In this document: positions 9,936 through 17,104 of the stretch, in pieces
Numbering within the stretch: the first letter of the stretch is position 1
Layout of the letters: every line of letters starts with the position of its first letter
Assembly: GCA_902774115.1 (NCBI GenBank)
Contig: CACYHH010000001.1
Coordinates: 124,001-188,000, forward strand
Direction: 5' to 3'
Origin: an uncultured Spirochaetales bacterium
GTDB taxonomy: Bacteria > UBP6 > UBA1177
DNA: 64,000 bases
Program-made: the position numbers and the translations under genes
The notes under the pieces: generated by a model
The model's database searches: none
Told to the model about the DNA's origin: nothing
The model's input: the letters and a program-made list of their open reading frames with translations, nothing else

Positions 9936-9962
9936 AATTTTATTGTGCTATTAGAAAATTTG

Positions 9963-9990
9963 TTGACTAAAATTTTAAAATTTATATTTT
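9963..9990 (+). promoter_or_regulatory. Likely promoter of first ORF6N gene
   Basis: TTGACT (9963-9968) and TATTTT (9985-9990) have a 16-bp spacer in very AT-rich DNA, about 35 bp ahead of the ATG at 10026. Confidence 0.4.
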
Positions 9991-10025
9991 TATTATCGTT
10001 ATTCTTTTGTGGTGTTGAGTGAAAT

Positions 10026-11018
10026 ATGGAAGAAGATGTCGTAATTCACAGTGAAAGTGATTTGAGATCCAAAATCTACATTATTCGCGGAAAGCAGGTG
10101 ATGCTTGACTTCGATCTGGCTGAAATTTATGGCTATACAACCAAGCGTTTTAACGAACAAGTCAAGAATAATATTGAGAAATTTGATGATGATTTCAGGT
10201 TTCAGTTGAATGCTGATGAAGTAATGGAATTATCGAGGTCGAAAATTTCGACCTCGATACAGGTAAAAGGTGTGAAAGGTGGTAGATCGTATTTTCCTTA
10301 CGCTTTCACCGAGCAGGGAATCTACATGCTGATGACTGTTCTGCGCGGCGAGTTGGCGATTAAACAAAGCAAGGTTTTGGTTCGCCTTTTCAAAGCGATG
10401 AAAGATTATATCATCGAGAGGGAACACTTCATCGGGTATGATGATGTCGCAAAACTTGCGCTCCAGACTTCGCAGAACACGAAAGATATCGCGAGAATGG
10501 ATAAAAAATTGTCGAATGTGCCTACAAAGGATGATGTGGTTAAAATCATTGAAGATTTCAGTAATAACGAAATAAAAAAAGATTTTTTGTTTTTGAACGG
10601 AAAATCGGTAGAAGCTGATCTCGCTTATCAGCAGATTTATGCCGAAGCAAAAGAAACGGTTTTTGTGATTGACAACTATATCGGTTTGAAAACGCTGGTG
10701 CTACTAAAATCTGCAAGAAAAAATGTAAAAATCACAATATTTTCTGACAATATTCATCATGGTTTGCATAAAAAGGAACTTGATGATTTTATTAAGGAAT
10801 ATCCGCATATTGTGGTTTCTTTCAAAAAGACGAACGGCATGTTTCATGACAGATATATCATTCTTGATTTCGGCACTAAGAACGAAAAAATTTATCACTG
10901 CGGAGCGTCATCAAAAGATGCCGGAAACAAAGTCTGTTCTATTTCTACGATGTCAGATCACGCCATGTACAAGCCGATGATTGAAAAATTATTGGAAAAT
11001 CGTGAACTGATTTTGTGA
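10026..11018 (+). CDS. ORF6N-domain protein with C-terminal PLD-like domain (copy 1)
   Basis: This 330-residue protein begins with an ORF6N domain: KIYIIRGKQVMLDFDLAEIYGY, then FRFQLNADEV, then PYAFTEQGIYML. This is a phage-derived, presumed DNA-binding domain. A coiled middle (about 130-190) leads to a C-terminal domain with AETVFVIDNYIGL, FHDRYIILD and CGASSKDAG, which resembles a half phospholipase-D/HKD nuclease fold. The same C-terminal layout is in the gene at 61381 and the RhuM-type gene at 58821. The gene contains a perfect inverted repeat at 10231-10259. AT content is higher than in the neighbours, which suggests acquisition. The function is unknown. Confidence 0.8.
   Translation: MEEDVVIHSESDLRSKIYIIRGKQVMLDFDLAEIYGYTTKRFNEQVKNNIEKFDDDFRFQLNADEVMELSRSKISTSIQVKGVKGGRSYFPYAFTEQGIYMLMTVLRGELAIKQSKVLVRLFKAMKDYIIEREHFIGYDDVAKLALQTSQNTKDIARMDKKLSNVPTKDDVVKIIEDFSNNEIKKDFLFLNGKSVEADLAYQQIYAEAKETVFVIDNYIGLKTLVLLKSARKNVKITIFSDNIHHGLHKKELDDFIKEYPHIVVSFKKTNGMFHDRYIILDFGTKNEKIYHCGASSKDAGNKVCSISTMSDHAMYKPMIEKLLENRELIL
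10231..10259. repeat. Perfect 29-bp palindrome inside ORF6N copy 1
   Basis: The 14-bp arms TATCGAGGTCGAAA and TTTCGACCTCGATA surround a single A at 10245. The centre is the first base of codon 74. Equivalent palindromes with different arm sequence lie in the other two ORF6N genes at the homologous codon. Confidence 0.85.
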
Positions 11019-11201
11019 TCCATTTCGCCATCTCAAAATGAAAATGTGAGGGATTTAAGGATTATTTTTTGGGTCTTTCGCCGACTTCTTTTAGAATCGA
11101 AAAAAATCACAGATTTTTATTGTAGTATTTAAATTTTTATTGATAAAAATTTGAAAATATATATTTTGCAATTGTGAAAATTTGTCTTTAGAGGATGGAA
11201 T

Positions 11202-11771
11202 ATGGAAAACGAGATGGTAGTTCACAGCGAAAACCAAACCAAACTCGATATCGAAAGCAAGATCTTAGTTATTCGCGGGCAGCATGTGATGATTGACAGG
11301 GATTTGGCTGAGCTTTACGGTGTTGAAACGAAAGTTCTGAATCAGGCGGTAAAAAGGAATATAGAGCGATTCCCGGAAAGATTTATGTTCCAGTTGACGA
11401 AAGAAGAGCAGGTTGGTATCGAAAAATTTTTAAGGTCACAATTTGTGACCATAGAAATTGCGAATGAAGATTTAAGGGGCCGGCACTCGAAATATCTTTC
11501 CTATGCCTTTACAGAACAGGGTGTGGCTATGCTGGCTTCAGTTCTTAAGAGTGATACTGCAGTGCTGACAAGTATAATGATTATTGATGCTTTTGTCGCT
11601 TTACGCCGGTTTTTGCAGAACAATTCTAAAATTTTCACCGAAATAGACTATCGGTTGCTGAGCTTGTTGAAGCACTTATCTCACACAGCGGAGATTCAGT
11701 TTAGAAGATTGCAGAGAAGGATATATAGAGACGCTATTTTTATAGTTGAAAAAGTGCCATGCGGAGGATGA
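11202..11771 (+). pseudogene. ORF6N-domain gene truncated at its 3' end (copy 2)
   Basis: The first 145 or so codons closely match the intact gene at 61381 (MENE, LDIESKILVIRG, DRDLAELYGVET, RFMFQLTKEE, YAFTEQGVAMLASVLKSDTA). Similarity stops after NNSKIF at about 11640. The remaining frame then runs antisense into the 3' end of the DUF1566 lipoprotein gene (96 bp overlap) and stops at 11771. The PLD-like C-terminal domain is therefore missing. The DNA-binding half could still be made as a 189-residue protein. A 17-bp palindrome sits at 11434-11450. The upstream sequence resembles that of the 61381 gene (TTTGTCTTT shortly before the ATG), so this is a relatively recent duplicate. Confidence 0.75.
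11434..11450. repeat. 17-bp palindrome inside ORF6N copy 2
   Basis: The arms GGTCACAA and TTGTGACC surround one T at 11442, the first base of codon 81. The position is homologous to the palindromes of the other two copies. Confidence 0.8.
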
Positions 11772-12380
11772 TTCATCTACCCATTGGAATGCTGATGCTG
11801 GGGAAGAAGACCACAAATTGGCTTTGATTGAATCTCCAAGTTTGCTGTAATAATCTTCCTCGTTTTTTGTTTCACATTCGCAGTCATGGGATTTTCCTTG
11901 CCCGTCGTAAAAATACACGCAGTTAAAATCAAGACAATCAGGATCCCGTACAGGACATTCTCCGTCAGGTTCCAGTTCAGGACAGTTTTTAACAATAGTT
12001 CTCCACACATTGATAGTAGGAAGAGTCCAGTCCGAATATCCTCCTTCTTCGAGGTTTTCGCAATACTCTATTGCTTCTTCATAAGTCCGTTCGTCGGCAG
12101 CAGATGACCATGTGATGTTCGTGTCGGGATCTTTCCAGGGTTTGCATTTTCCCGTAGAGGAATTGCAGCCTTCCTTGCATTTCTCGAAAAGATTGAGATT
12201 TTCACGTTCAAAATCCTCGTCATAATGACAGAGGTAAGAATCGGTTCTGCCCTCGGCATCCTGCCTGCATACAAAAGTGCCGTCTCCGCACTGGGCATCT
12301 TCTTCTTCGCCTGAAAACGCTTCGGAAAAACACGAAATCATAAAAAACGGAAGAGCAAAAAACAGTAATATTTTTTTCAT
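11676..12380 (-). CDS. DUF1566 lipoprotein
   Basis: The 234-residue lipoprotein has Cys17 in the context FFMISC. A Cys-containing region (CKEGCNSSTGKC) precedes a DUF1566 (Lcl C-terminal, C-type-lectin-like) domain, recognised by TYEEAIEYCENL, GYSDWTLPTINVWRTIV and the closing LRCVR. Many secreted bacterial proteins carry this fold for ligand binding; the ligand is unknown. The ATG at 12380 has GGGGAT upstream and was preferred to ATG 12392, which has none. It is a paralog of the next gene upstream and shares its domain order. Confidence 0.8.
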   Translation of the reverse strand: MKKILLFFALPFFMISCFSEAFSGEEEDAQCGDGTFVCRQDAEGRTDSYLCHYDEDFERENLNLFEKCKEGCNSSTGKCKPWKDPDTNITWSSAADERTYEEAIEYCENLEEGGYSDWTLPTINVWRTIVKNCPELEPDGECPVRDPDCLDFNCVYFYDGQGKSHDCECETKNEEDYYSKLGDSIKANLWSSSPASAFQWVDESSSAWHFFNYKNSVSIYPSLQSSKLNLRCVR

Positions 12381-12410
12381 TTTTATCCCCATTATTTTTT
12401 TACCAATGGT

Positions 12411-13193
12411 TTATCGGACACAACGAATAGTTTTAAAGTTGGTGGTACCCCCGCTCTTACCATCTAACAGCACAGAGGCGTAACCGAAACCTGCGATCCA
12501 TGCTTGACCAGGTAATTCAGAATGTGACCAAAGCCAAATATTGCCATCACCAAGTCTGCTGTATTTTCCTGTCGAATCGAATCGGCATGTACAGTCGGCA
12601 GGTGAGTAGCATTCATCATGACTATCGAGACAATCATCTTTTTCGCTGACTTTGCATTTTCCGCCGGTTTCTGTCGCAGGGCAGTTCTGTATAAGTGTTC
12701 TGAGTTCATCGATTGTGGGCAGCCGCCAATCGTTAAAACCGCCTTCTTTAAGTTTACTGCAGTAAGAACGAGCTTCCTCCCACTCAAACAACCAACCCCA
12801 ACCCTTATCGTCATTCAAATTTGGATCCATACCAGCCAATTTGTCATTCTTGTACTTTTTTAGAAAAGACCATGTTATTCCGGATTCAGGGTCTGTCCAC
12901 GGGTTGCATTTTCCTGTTGATGCGTTGCATCCGGCCTTACATTCTTCATATATTCCGTAGTGGGAGTGACTCGGCCAGCAAAGATATGATTTTTCTTTGC
13001 CGTCTGCAGGGTCTGTTCTGCAGCTGTATGTTCCGATTTCGTCGCAATGTTCGAACGCAGGAATAACGCTTTCATCATCTTTGCCGTAATCTTCGGAAGC
13101 AGTGCTGTCGATATCCGAATCATCATCGGTGCCGCCGCATCCGATAAAAACGAAAACCGCGCATAAAGCCAAAATTAGAAAAAATTTCTTCAT
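12411..13193 (-). CDS. DUF1566 lipoprotein
   Basis: The 260-residue lipoprotein has Cys19 in the context VFIGC and then a short acidic linker. A region ending CKAGCNASTGKCNPWTDPE is followed by a DUF1566 domain (WEEARSYCSKLKEGGFNDWR, then LPTIDELRTLIQNC, ending IRCVR). It shares layout and several motifs with the 11676 gene 30 bp downstream, so the pair arose by tandem duplication and is probably co-transcribed. AGAGG lies 8 bp before the ATG. A (TGTTG)7 repeat lies 88-122 bp upstream of the start. Confidence 0.82.
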   Translation of the reverse strand: MKKFFLILALCAVFVFIGCGGTDDDSDIDSTASEDYGKDDESVIPAFEHCDEIGTYSCRTDPADGKEKSYLCWPSHSHYGIYEECKAGCNASTGKCNPWTDPESGITWSFLKKYKNDKLAGMDPNLNDDKGWGWLFEWEEARSYCSKLKEGGFNDWRLPTIDELRTLIQNCPATETGGKCKVSEKDDCLDSHDECYSPADCTCRFDSTGKYSRLGDGNIWLWSHSELPGQAWIAGFGYASVLLDGKSGGTTNFKTIRCVR

Positions 13194-13280
13194 TTTGTCA
13201 CCTCTGAAAAAGTTGATAATATCGAAAAATATTGAAGAAAATACTTGACAGGGATGAATCGGTGCGATGCTTTGTTAATG

Positions 13281-13315
13281 TGTTGTGTTGTGTTGTGTTG
13301 TGTTGTGTTGTGTTG
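13281..13315. repeat. Pentanucleotide microsatellite (TGTTG)7
   Basis: Seven perfect units of TGTTG lie in the 201-bp gap between the ape-type operon's 3' end and the DUF1566 lipoprotein start. Such tracts change length by slipped-strand mispairing. Being upstream of the lipoprotein, it could vary that gene's expression. Confidence 0.9.
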
Positions 13316-13394
13316 AACATCATTTTGTCTTCAAATTGAATCAACAAAAACGGGGAATTTTAGAAAGTTGCAGATGAAAGGCAAGTTTTTGATC

Positions 13395-14657
13395 TTACTC
13401 TTTCCACTTCTTGAAGATGAGGGAAGTGTTGATCCCGCCGAAAGCGAAGTTGTTCGACATGACGTAGTCGCAGTTGATTTCCATGCCCTGACCTTTGATG
13501 TAGCCGAGCGGAGCGCACTGCGGATCGAGGTTGTCTAAATTTACGTTGGGGTGGAACCAGCCTTCGTTCATCATGTTGATAGTGACCCAGCTTTCGACTG
13601 CGCCGCATGCGCCCAGAAGGTGGCCGACGTAGCTTTTTGTCGAAGAAACGGGAACGGGACGCTTGAAAACGTTGTAAACGGCGGTCGTTTCGGAGATGTC
13701 GCCGTAGTATGTCGCGGTGCCGTGAGCGTTGATGTAGGCTATATCGTCTGTTGTCAGATTTGCGTTTGCGAGAGCCGCTTCCATGCAGATGCCCTGAGTG
13801 TAGTAGTTGGGGCTCGTGATGTGAAAACCGTCGGAATTCGTGGCGAAACCTGCGACTTCGCAGAAGATCTTCGCACCGCGCTTGACTGCGTGCTCAAGGT
13901 CTTCGAGGATAAGAGTTCCGGCTCCTTCGCCGATAACAAGGCCGTCGCGGTCTTTGTCGAAGCAGCGGGGAGTTGCTTCGGGAGTCTGATTTTTGAAGCT
14001 TGCCTGACCCAGAGTATCGAAAATAGCGGCATTCGGGGCCGAAAGTTCTTCCGCGCCGCCGCATATCATCATGTCCTGTCTGCCGTCTGCGATCGCTTCG
14101 TAACCGTAACCTACTGCCTGGCTTCCCGAAGTGCAGGCCGTATCGGTGATTATCATCCTTCCGCGGATCTGATAAAAAACGGAAAGATTGCAGGCGTTCG
14201 TCTGAGGCATAGCCTTGATGTAGGTCTGGGAGTCGAATTTCGAGGTGTCTCCTGTCGTCATCATCGTGGCAAGCGCGTTTACCGCATCCAGAGAACCCAT
14301 GCAGGTTCCGTAAGCGATCCCTGTGCGGCCGTTTTTGAGTTCTTCGATGACATCTCCGGTTTCTGTCAGAAGTCCTGCAACTCTGAGCGCATCTTCGGTA
14401 GCAACAAGCGAAAGGAGCGCGACTCTTCCCATTCCGCGGATCTTTTTGCGCGGATATGTCGGAAGTTCTTCGGTGTAGGGCGAGGCGAGGCGCGTATTCA
14501 TCTTGGTGAAACGCTCCCACTCCGGCATATATGAAATCCTGTTTTTGCACGCTTTAAGGTTTTCGAAAGCCTCTTCCCAGCTTCTTCCGAGCGAAGAAAG
14601 CATTCCGCCGCCTGTGACTACGACACGGCGTTTGCCGTCATGTCTCAAAAAGTTCAT
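13395..14657 (-). CDS. Beta-ketoacyl-ACP synthase, ApeR-like (aryl polyene type)
   Basis: The 420-residue ketosynthase has the active-site Cys in TACTSGS, the His in NAHGTATYYGD and the second His in SYVGHLLGACGAVE. The segments MPEWERF, NACNLSVFYQIRGR and VMSNNFAFGGINTSLIFKKW are those of the FabF relatives in aryl-polyene clusters (ApeR) rather than housekeeping FabF. That subgroup call is from family memory. Its start overlaps the FabG-like stop by 4 bp (ATGA), so the genes are translationally coupled. Confidence 0.85.
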   Translation of the reverse strand: MNFLRHDGKRRVVVTGGGMLSSLGRSWEEAFENLKACKNRISYMPEWERFTKMNTRLASPYTEELPTYPRKKIRGMGRVALLSLVATEDALRVAGLLTETGDVIEELKNGRTGIAYGTCMGSLDAVNALATMMTTGDTSKFDSQTYIKAMPQTNACNLSVFYQIRGRMIITDTACTSGSQAVGYGYEAIADGRQDMMICGGAEELSAPNAAIFDTLGQASFKNQTPEATPRCFDKDRDGLVIGEGAGTLILEDLEHAVKRGAKIFCEVAGFATNSDGFHITSPNYYTQGICMEAALANANLTTDDIAYINAHGTATYYGDISETTAVYNVFKRPVPVSSTKSYVGHLLGACGAVESWVTINMMNEGWFHPNVNLDNLDPQCAPLGYIKGQGMEINCDYVMSNNFAFGGINTSLIFKKWKE

Positions 14658-15403
14658 TCCATTCCTCCGTTTACAGAAATGACCTGCTTTGTGATATATC
14701 CGGATTCTTCAGAGAGTAAAAATACTGCAAGTGACGCAATTTCTTCAGGTTTTCCGACACGGTTCATCGGGATGCTTTCAACGATCTTCTCATACATTTC
14801 CGGGATTATCCCCTTGATCATGTCGGTTTCGATTAGTCCGGGAGCGATGCAGTTTACCGTGATCTTACGCGACGCGAGTTCCATGGCCAGAGCCTTTGCA
14901 GCGCCGATGATACCAGCTTTCGCCGCGCTGTAGTTGACTTGTCCGCGGTTTCCGATGATGCCGGTTATCGAAGAGATCACGATTATCCTTCCTCCGCGTT
15001 TGTTGCTTCTGCGGGCCATCGGCATTACGAGCGGCTGGATCACGTTGTAGAAACTGTCGAGATCGGTTCTGATTACATCGTCCCATTCGTCGCCTTTCAT
15101 CGCGGCAAAGACGTTGTCGCGTGTGATTCCGGCATTGCTGATTATTCCCCAGAGCGGACCTTTTTCCACGGTGATTTTATTAAGGATTTCTCGGCATTCA
15201 TCGCGGTTTGTCACGTCGAATTTCACGATTTCGCCGTTTCCGCCCTCACTTTTGATGAGATCCAGAGTTTCCTGAGCGCGCTCGATGCCTCTGTTGTAGT
15301 GGCAGATTACATAATATCCAGCCTTTGCAGCATAGAGCGCAATCGCCCTTCCGATGCCGCCGCTTGCGCCTGTTACGAGTATGGTTTTGTCGGAATTACT
15401 CAA
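14654..15403 (-). CDS. 3-oxoacyl-ACP reductase, FabG/ApeQ-like
   Basis: The 249-residue short-chain dehydrogenase has the NAD(P) motif TGASGGIGRAIA, NAG as NAGITRDN, catalytic Ser in VISSITGI, YxxxK as YSAAKAG, and the closing VNGGME, all as in FabG. It is the middle gene of the dehydratase-reductase-synthase operon and overlaps both neighbours. It would reduce the beta-keto group made by the ketosynthase during polyene chain extension. Confidence 0.88.
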   Translation of the reverse strand: MSNSDKTILVTGASGGIGRAIALYAAKAGYYVICHYNRGIERAQETLDLIKSEGGNGEIVKFDVTNRDECREILNKITVEKGPLWGIISNAGITRDNVFAAMKGDEWDDVIRTDLDSFYNVIQPLVMPMARRSNKRGGRIIVISSITGIIGNRGQVNYSAAKAGIIGAAKALAMELASRKITVNCIAPGLIETDMIKGIIPEMYEKIVESIPMNRVGKPEEIASLAVFLLSEESGYITKQVISVNGGME

Positions 15404-15905
15404 TATAACGCCCCCTTATTTCCTTCAGTTGTTCAAGACTTTCTATTTCTATTGCCGAAATTTTTGCCGTAACTGCCGGTTCTTCATCCACTCCGGCGAT
15501 AAAAAGTTCGCCGATGTAGTTGTAAAGCGCCGATTCTGCATCGCAGTAGTCTTCAGTCATCCGCATTCTGACCGTTTCGCCCGCTTTAAACCACTCTCTT
15601 TTTGTTTTGAAACCAGTGACGGAAAGGATCATTCCCGGAAGGACTTTCCGGCCGAAAAGTTTGTGGGCGATACCTGTCAGAGCGCAAACCGTCTGAGCCA
15701 TAAGCTCGAAACTTACCCAGCTCGGAATACCGTCAGCTTCACTTTCGTAAAAAATGCACTCTTTCGTGATGTCGTATTCGCCCGTTATTATGTGCTTTTC
15801 CATGTCATAATTTATGATACGCGAAAGCAGAAGCATCTTTCCGCGGTGGGGCAGATATTCTTCAATTTCGTTTTCACCAATAAATTCAGGAACTTCAGCA
15901 TTCAT
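15396..15905 (-). CDS. Hotdog-fold 3-hydroxyacyl-ACP dehydratase, ApeP-like
   Basis: The 169-residue protein has LPHRGKMLLLSRI near residue 18 and PSWVSFELMAQTVCALTGI near residue 75. These are the catalytic His and Glu segments of the FabZ/FabA-type hotdog family, in the ApeP subgroup. It would remove water from the 3-hydroxyacyl chain without further reduction, building conjugated double bonds. It is the first gene of the operon and overlaps the reductase gene by 8 bp. No acyl carrier protein, acyltransferase or exporter of the pathway is in the window. Confidence 0.8.
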   Translation of the reverse strand: MNAEVPEFIGENEIEEYLPHRGKMLLLSRIINYDMEKHIITGEYDITKECIFYESEADGIPSWVSFELMAQTVCALTGIAHKLFGRKVLPGMILSVTGFKTKREWFKAGETVRMRMTEDYCDAESALYNYIGELFIAGVDEEPAVTAKISAIEIESLEQLKEIRGRYIE

Positions 15906-15984
15906 CGTTATTCTCCCTCAAAACGCAGGCGCGTATTACACAATTTTAAGAAAAGTGTCAAACAAAAAAAAGAGTAAAAAAAAT

Positions 15985-16012
15985 TTGCTATTTGAAAATA
16001 AGTTGCTATAAA
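15985..16012 (+). promoter_or_regulatory. Promoter of tRNA-Pro
   Basis: TTGCTA (15985-15990) and TATAAA (16007-16012) have a 16-bp spacer, placing the start about 10 bp before the tRNA 5' end. Confidence 0.65.
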
Positions 16013-16029
16013 GCGACCGTTTTTTGGGT

Positions 16030-16106
16030 CGGGATGTAGCTCAGCCTGGTAGAGTGCTGCGTTCGGGACGCAGAAGTCGCTGGTTCGAACCCAGTCATCC
16101 CGACCA
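16030..16106 (+). tRNA. tRNA-Pro (anticodon CGG), CCA encoded
   Basis: The 77-nt gene folds as a complete cloverleaf. The acceptor stem pairs CGGGATG with CATCCCG, the D arm has GCTCAGCCTGGTAGAGT, and the anticodon stem CTGCG/CGCAG holds the loop TTCGGGA with CGG at 16064-16066. The T arm has GGTTCGAACC. The 3' end is ACCA, with CCA encoded in the DNA. Confidence 0.97.
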
Positions 16107-16123
16107 CTTTTGTTCTGAATATC

Positions 16124-16801
16124 GTGAAGAAACTAATAATCTTACCGCTTTTAATTCCTTTTATCGCTTTAGCGGTATTCTTTTTATCTTTTTCCTCCTA
16201 TTCCGAAGACGACGGCTGCGTTGTTCTTCTGAACTCCTTCAAAGAGGGTATAGTTTTTGATGATATTGTCTTCCTTGAAGCTGATAACGCTGAAAAATGT
16301 AATAAAAACAATACACTGATACTTTATACGCTTAAAGGAAGTGATGTTCTGAAGTTTGCCGGGCCGCTTAAAGTTAAAAAAGATAAAATCTCATTTTTCC
16401 TTTCTTCGATTGTTCCGGAAAGACACGGGGACGACCTGCCGATGGTTCACGGAGAACAGCGCGAAGATGATAAAAAGCCTTCAAAAGACGATCTGCCGTC
16501 CGATTTGCGCACTCATCTGCCGGATAAATCAAGCGATTTTGTTGTTTACTATCTTTATAACGATCCGGAATCGTCCGAGGAGGAGCTTACCGATGCCTTT
16601 ACCGACATTCAGGAAAATCCGGTAAATCTCATTCTTACAGGAACTTACAAAGCCGCTCCGGCAAGTATGATCCGTCCGCAGCTTTCATTGTTTGATTCTT
16701 CGGATAAACCTGAATTCGGGGTTCTTGTTTTTTCGGTCATCAGACTCGAAAACGGAGATAAAAAAGTGCTGGTGCGTTCCTTTAACCGCAGATTCATGTA
16801 A
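16124..16801 (+). CDS. Unknown membrane-anchored or secreted protein
   Basis: The 225-residue product starts with GTG and has an uncleaved-looking signal anchor (LIILPLLIPFIALAVFFLSF), then a soluble part with a charged middle (HGEQREDDKKPSKDD). No domain was recognised. It lies only 17 bp after the tRNA 3' end with no good Shine-Dalgarno sequence, so it is probably transcribed from the tRNA promoter and translated weakly. The start is supported by the signal sequence rather than by a binding site. Confidence 0.6.
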   Translation: MKKLIILPLLIPFIALAVFFLSFSSYSEDDGCVVLLNSFKEGIVFDDIVFLEADNAEKCNKNNTLILYTLKGSDVLKFAGPLKVKKDKISFFLSSIVPERHGDDLPMVHGEQREDDKKPSKDDLPSDLRTHLPDKSSDFVVYYLYNDPESSEEELTDAFTDIQENPVNLILTGTYKAAPASMIRPQLSLFDSSDKPEFGVLVFSVIRLENGDKKVLVRSFNRRFM

Positions 16802-17104
16802 AATATGGCGGAATTACAAACTATTACACGGTTTTTCAACACCTCGGAAAGTTTTCCACATTTGTGTTGCCAACCCCCCTTTTTTTGCCCGAAATACGCT
16901 AAGATATCAAAGGTTTTCTCGATTTGCACAAAAAAGTGTGCAGATGTTTTAATTAATAAAATCAGAGTGTTGGCTGGTCTCACTAAGGAATTTTTGTGGA
17001 AAAATCATATAACTGAATAAAAATCTCAATAATGTTGAAAAAATGTGGAAAAGCTATCATATTTTGCTTGATTAGCCGCTAATTATTGTTAATTGGAGCT
17101 AAGT
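16802..17104. other. 303-bp intergenic region with repeated GTGGAAAA motifs
   Basis: There is no gene here. The region holds TTTTCCACA at about 16853, GTGGAAAA at about 16995 and 17045, a hairpin TGCACA-AAAAAG-TGTGCA at 16925-16942, a TAATAAAATCAG box at about 16957 like those upstream of the secreted-protein genes, and an inverted repeat ATTAGC-C-GCTAAT at 17071-17083 just before the helicase gene. The last could be an operator. The motifs are not DnaA boxes. Confidence 0.4.

Noticed and set aside
13551-14534. Plus-strand open frame opposite the ketosynthase
   Set aside because: The minus strand encodes a complete ketosynthase with all catalytic residues; the plus frame has no domain or start signal.
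16802-17104. Replication origin because of repeated GTGGAAAA/TTTTCCAC
   Set aside because: The motifs do not match TTATNCACA, and no dnaA, dnaN or other origin gene is adjacent.
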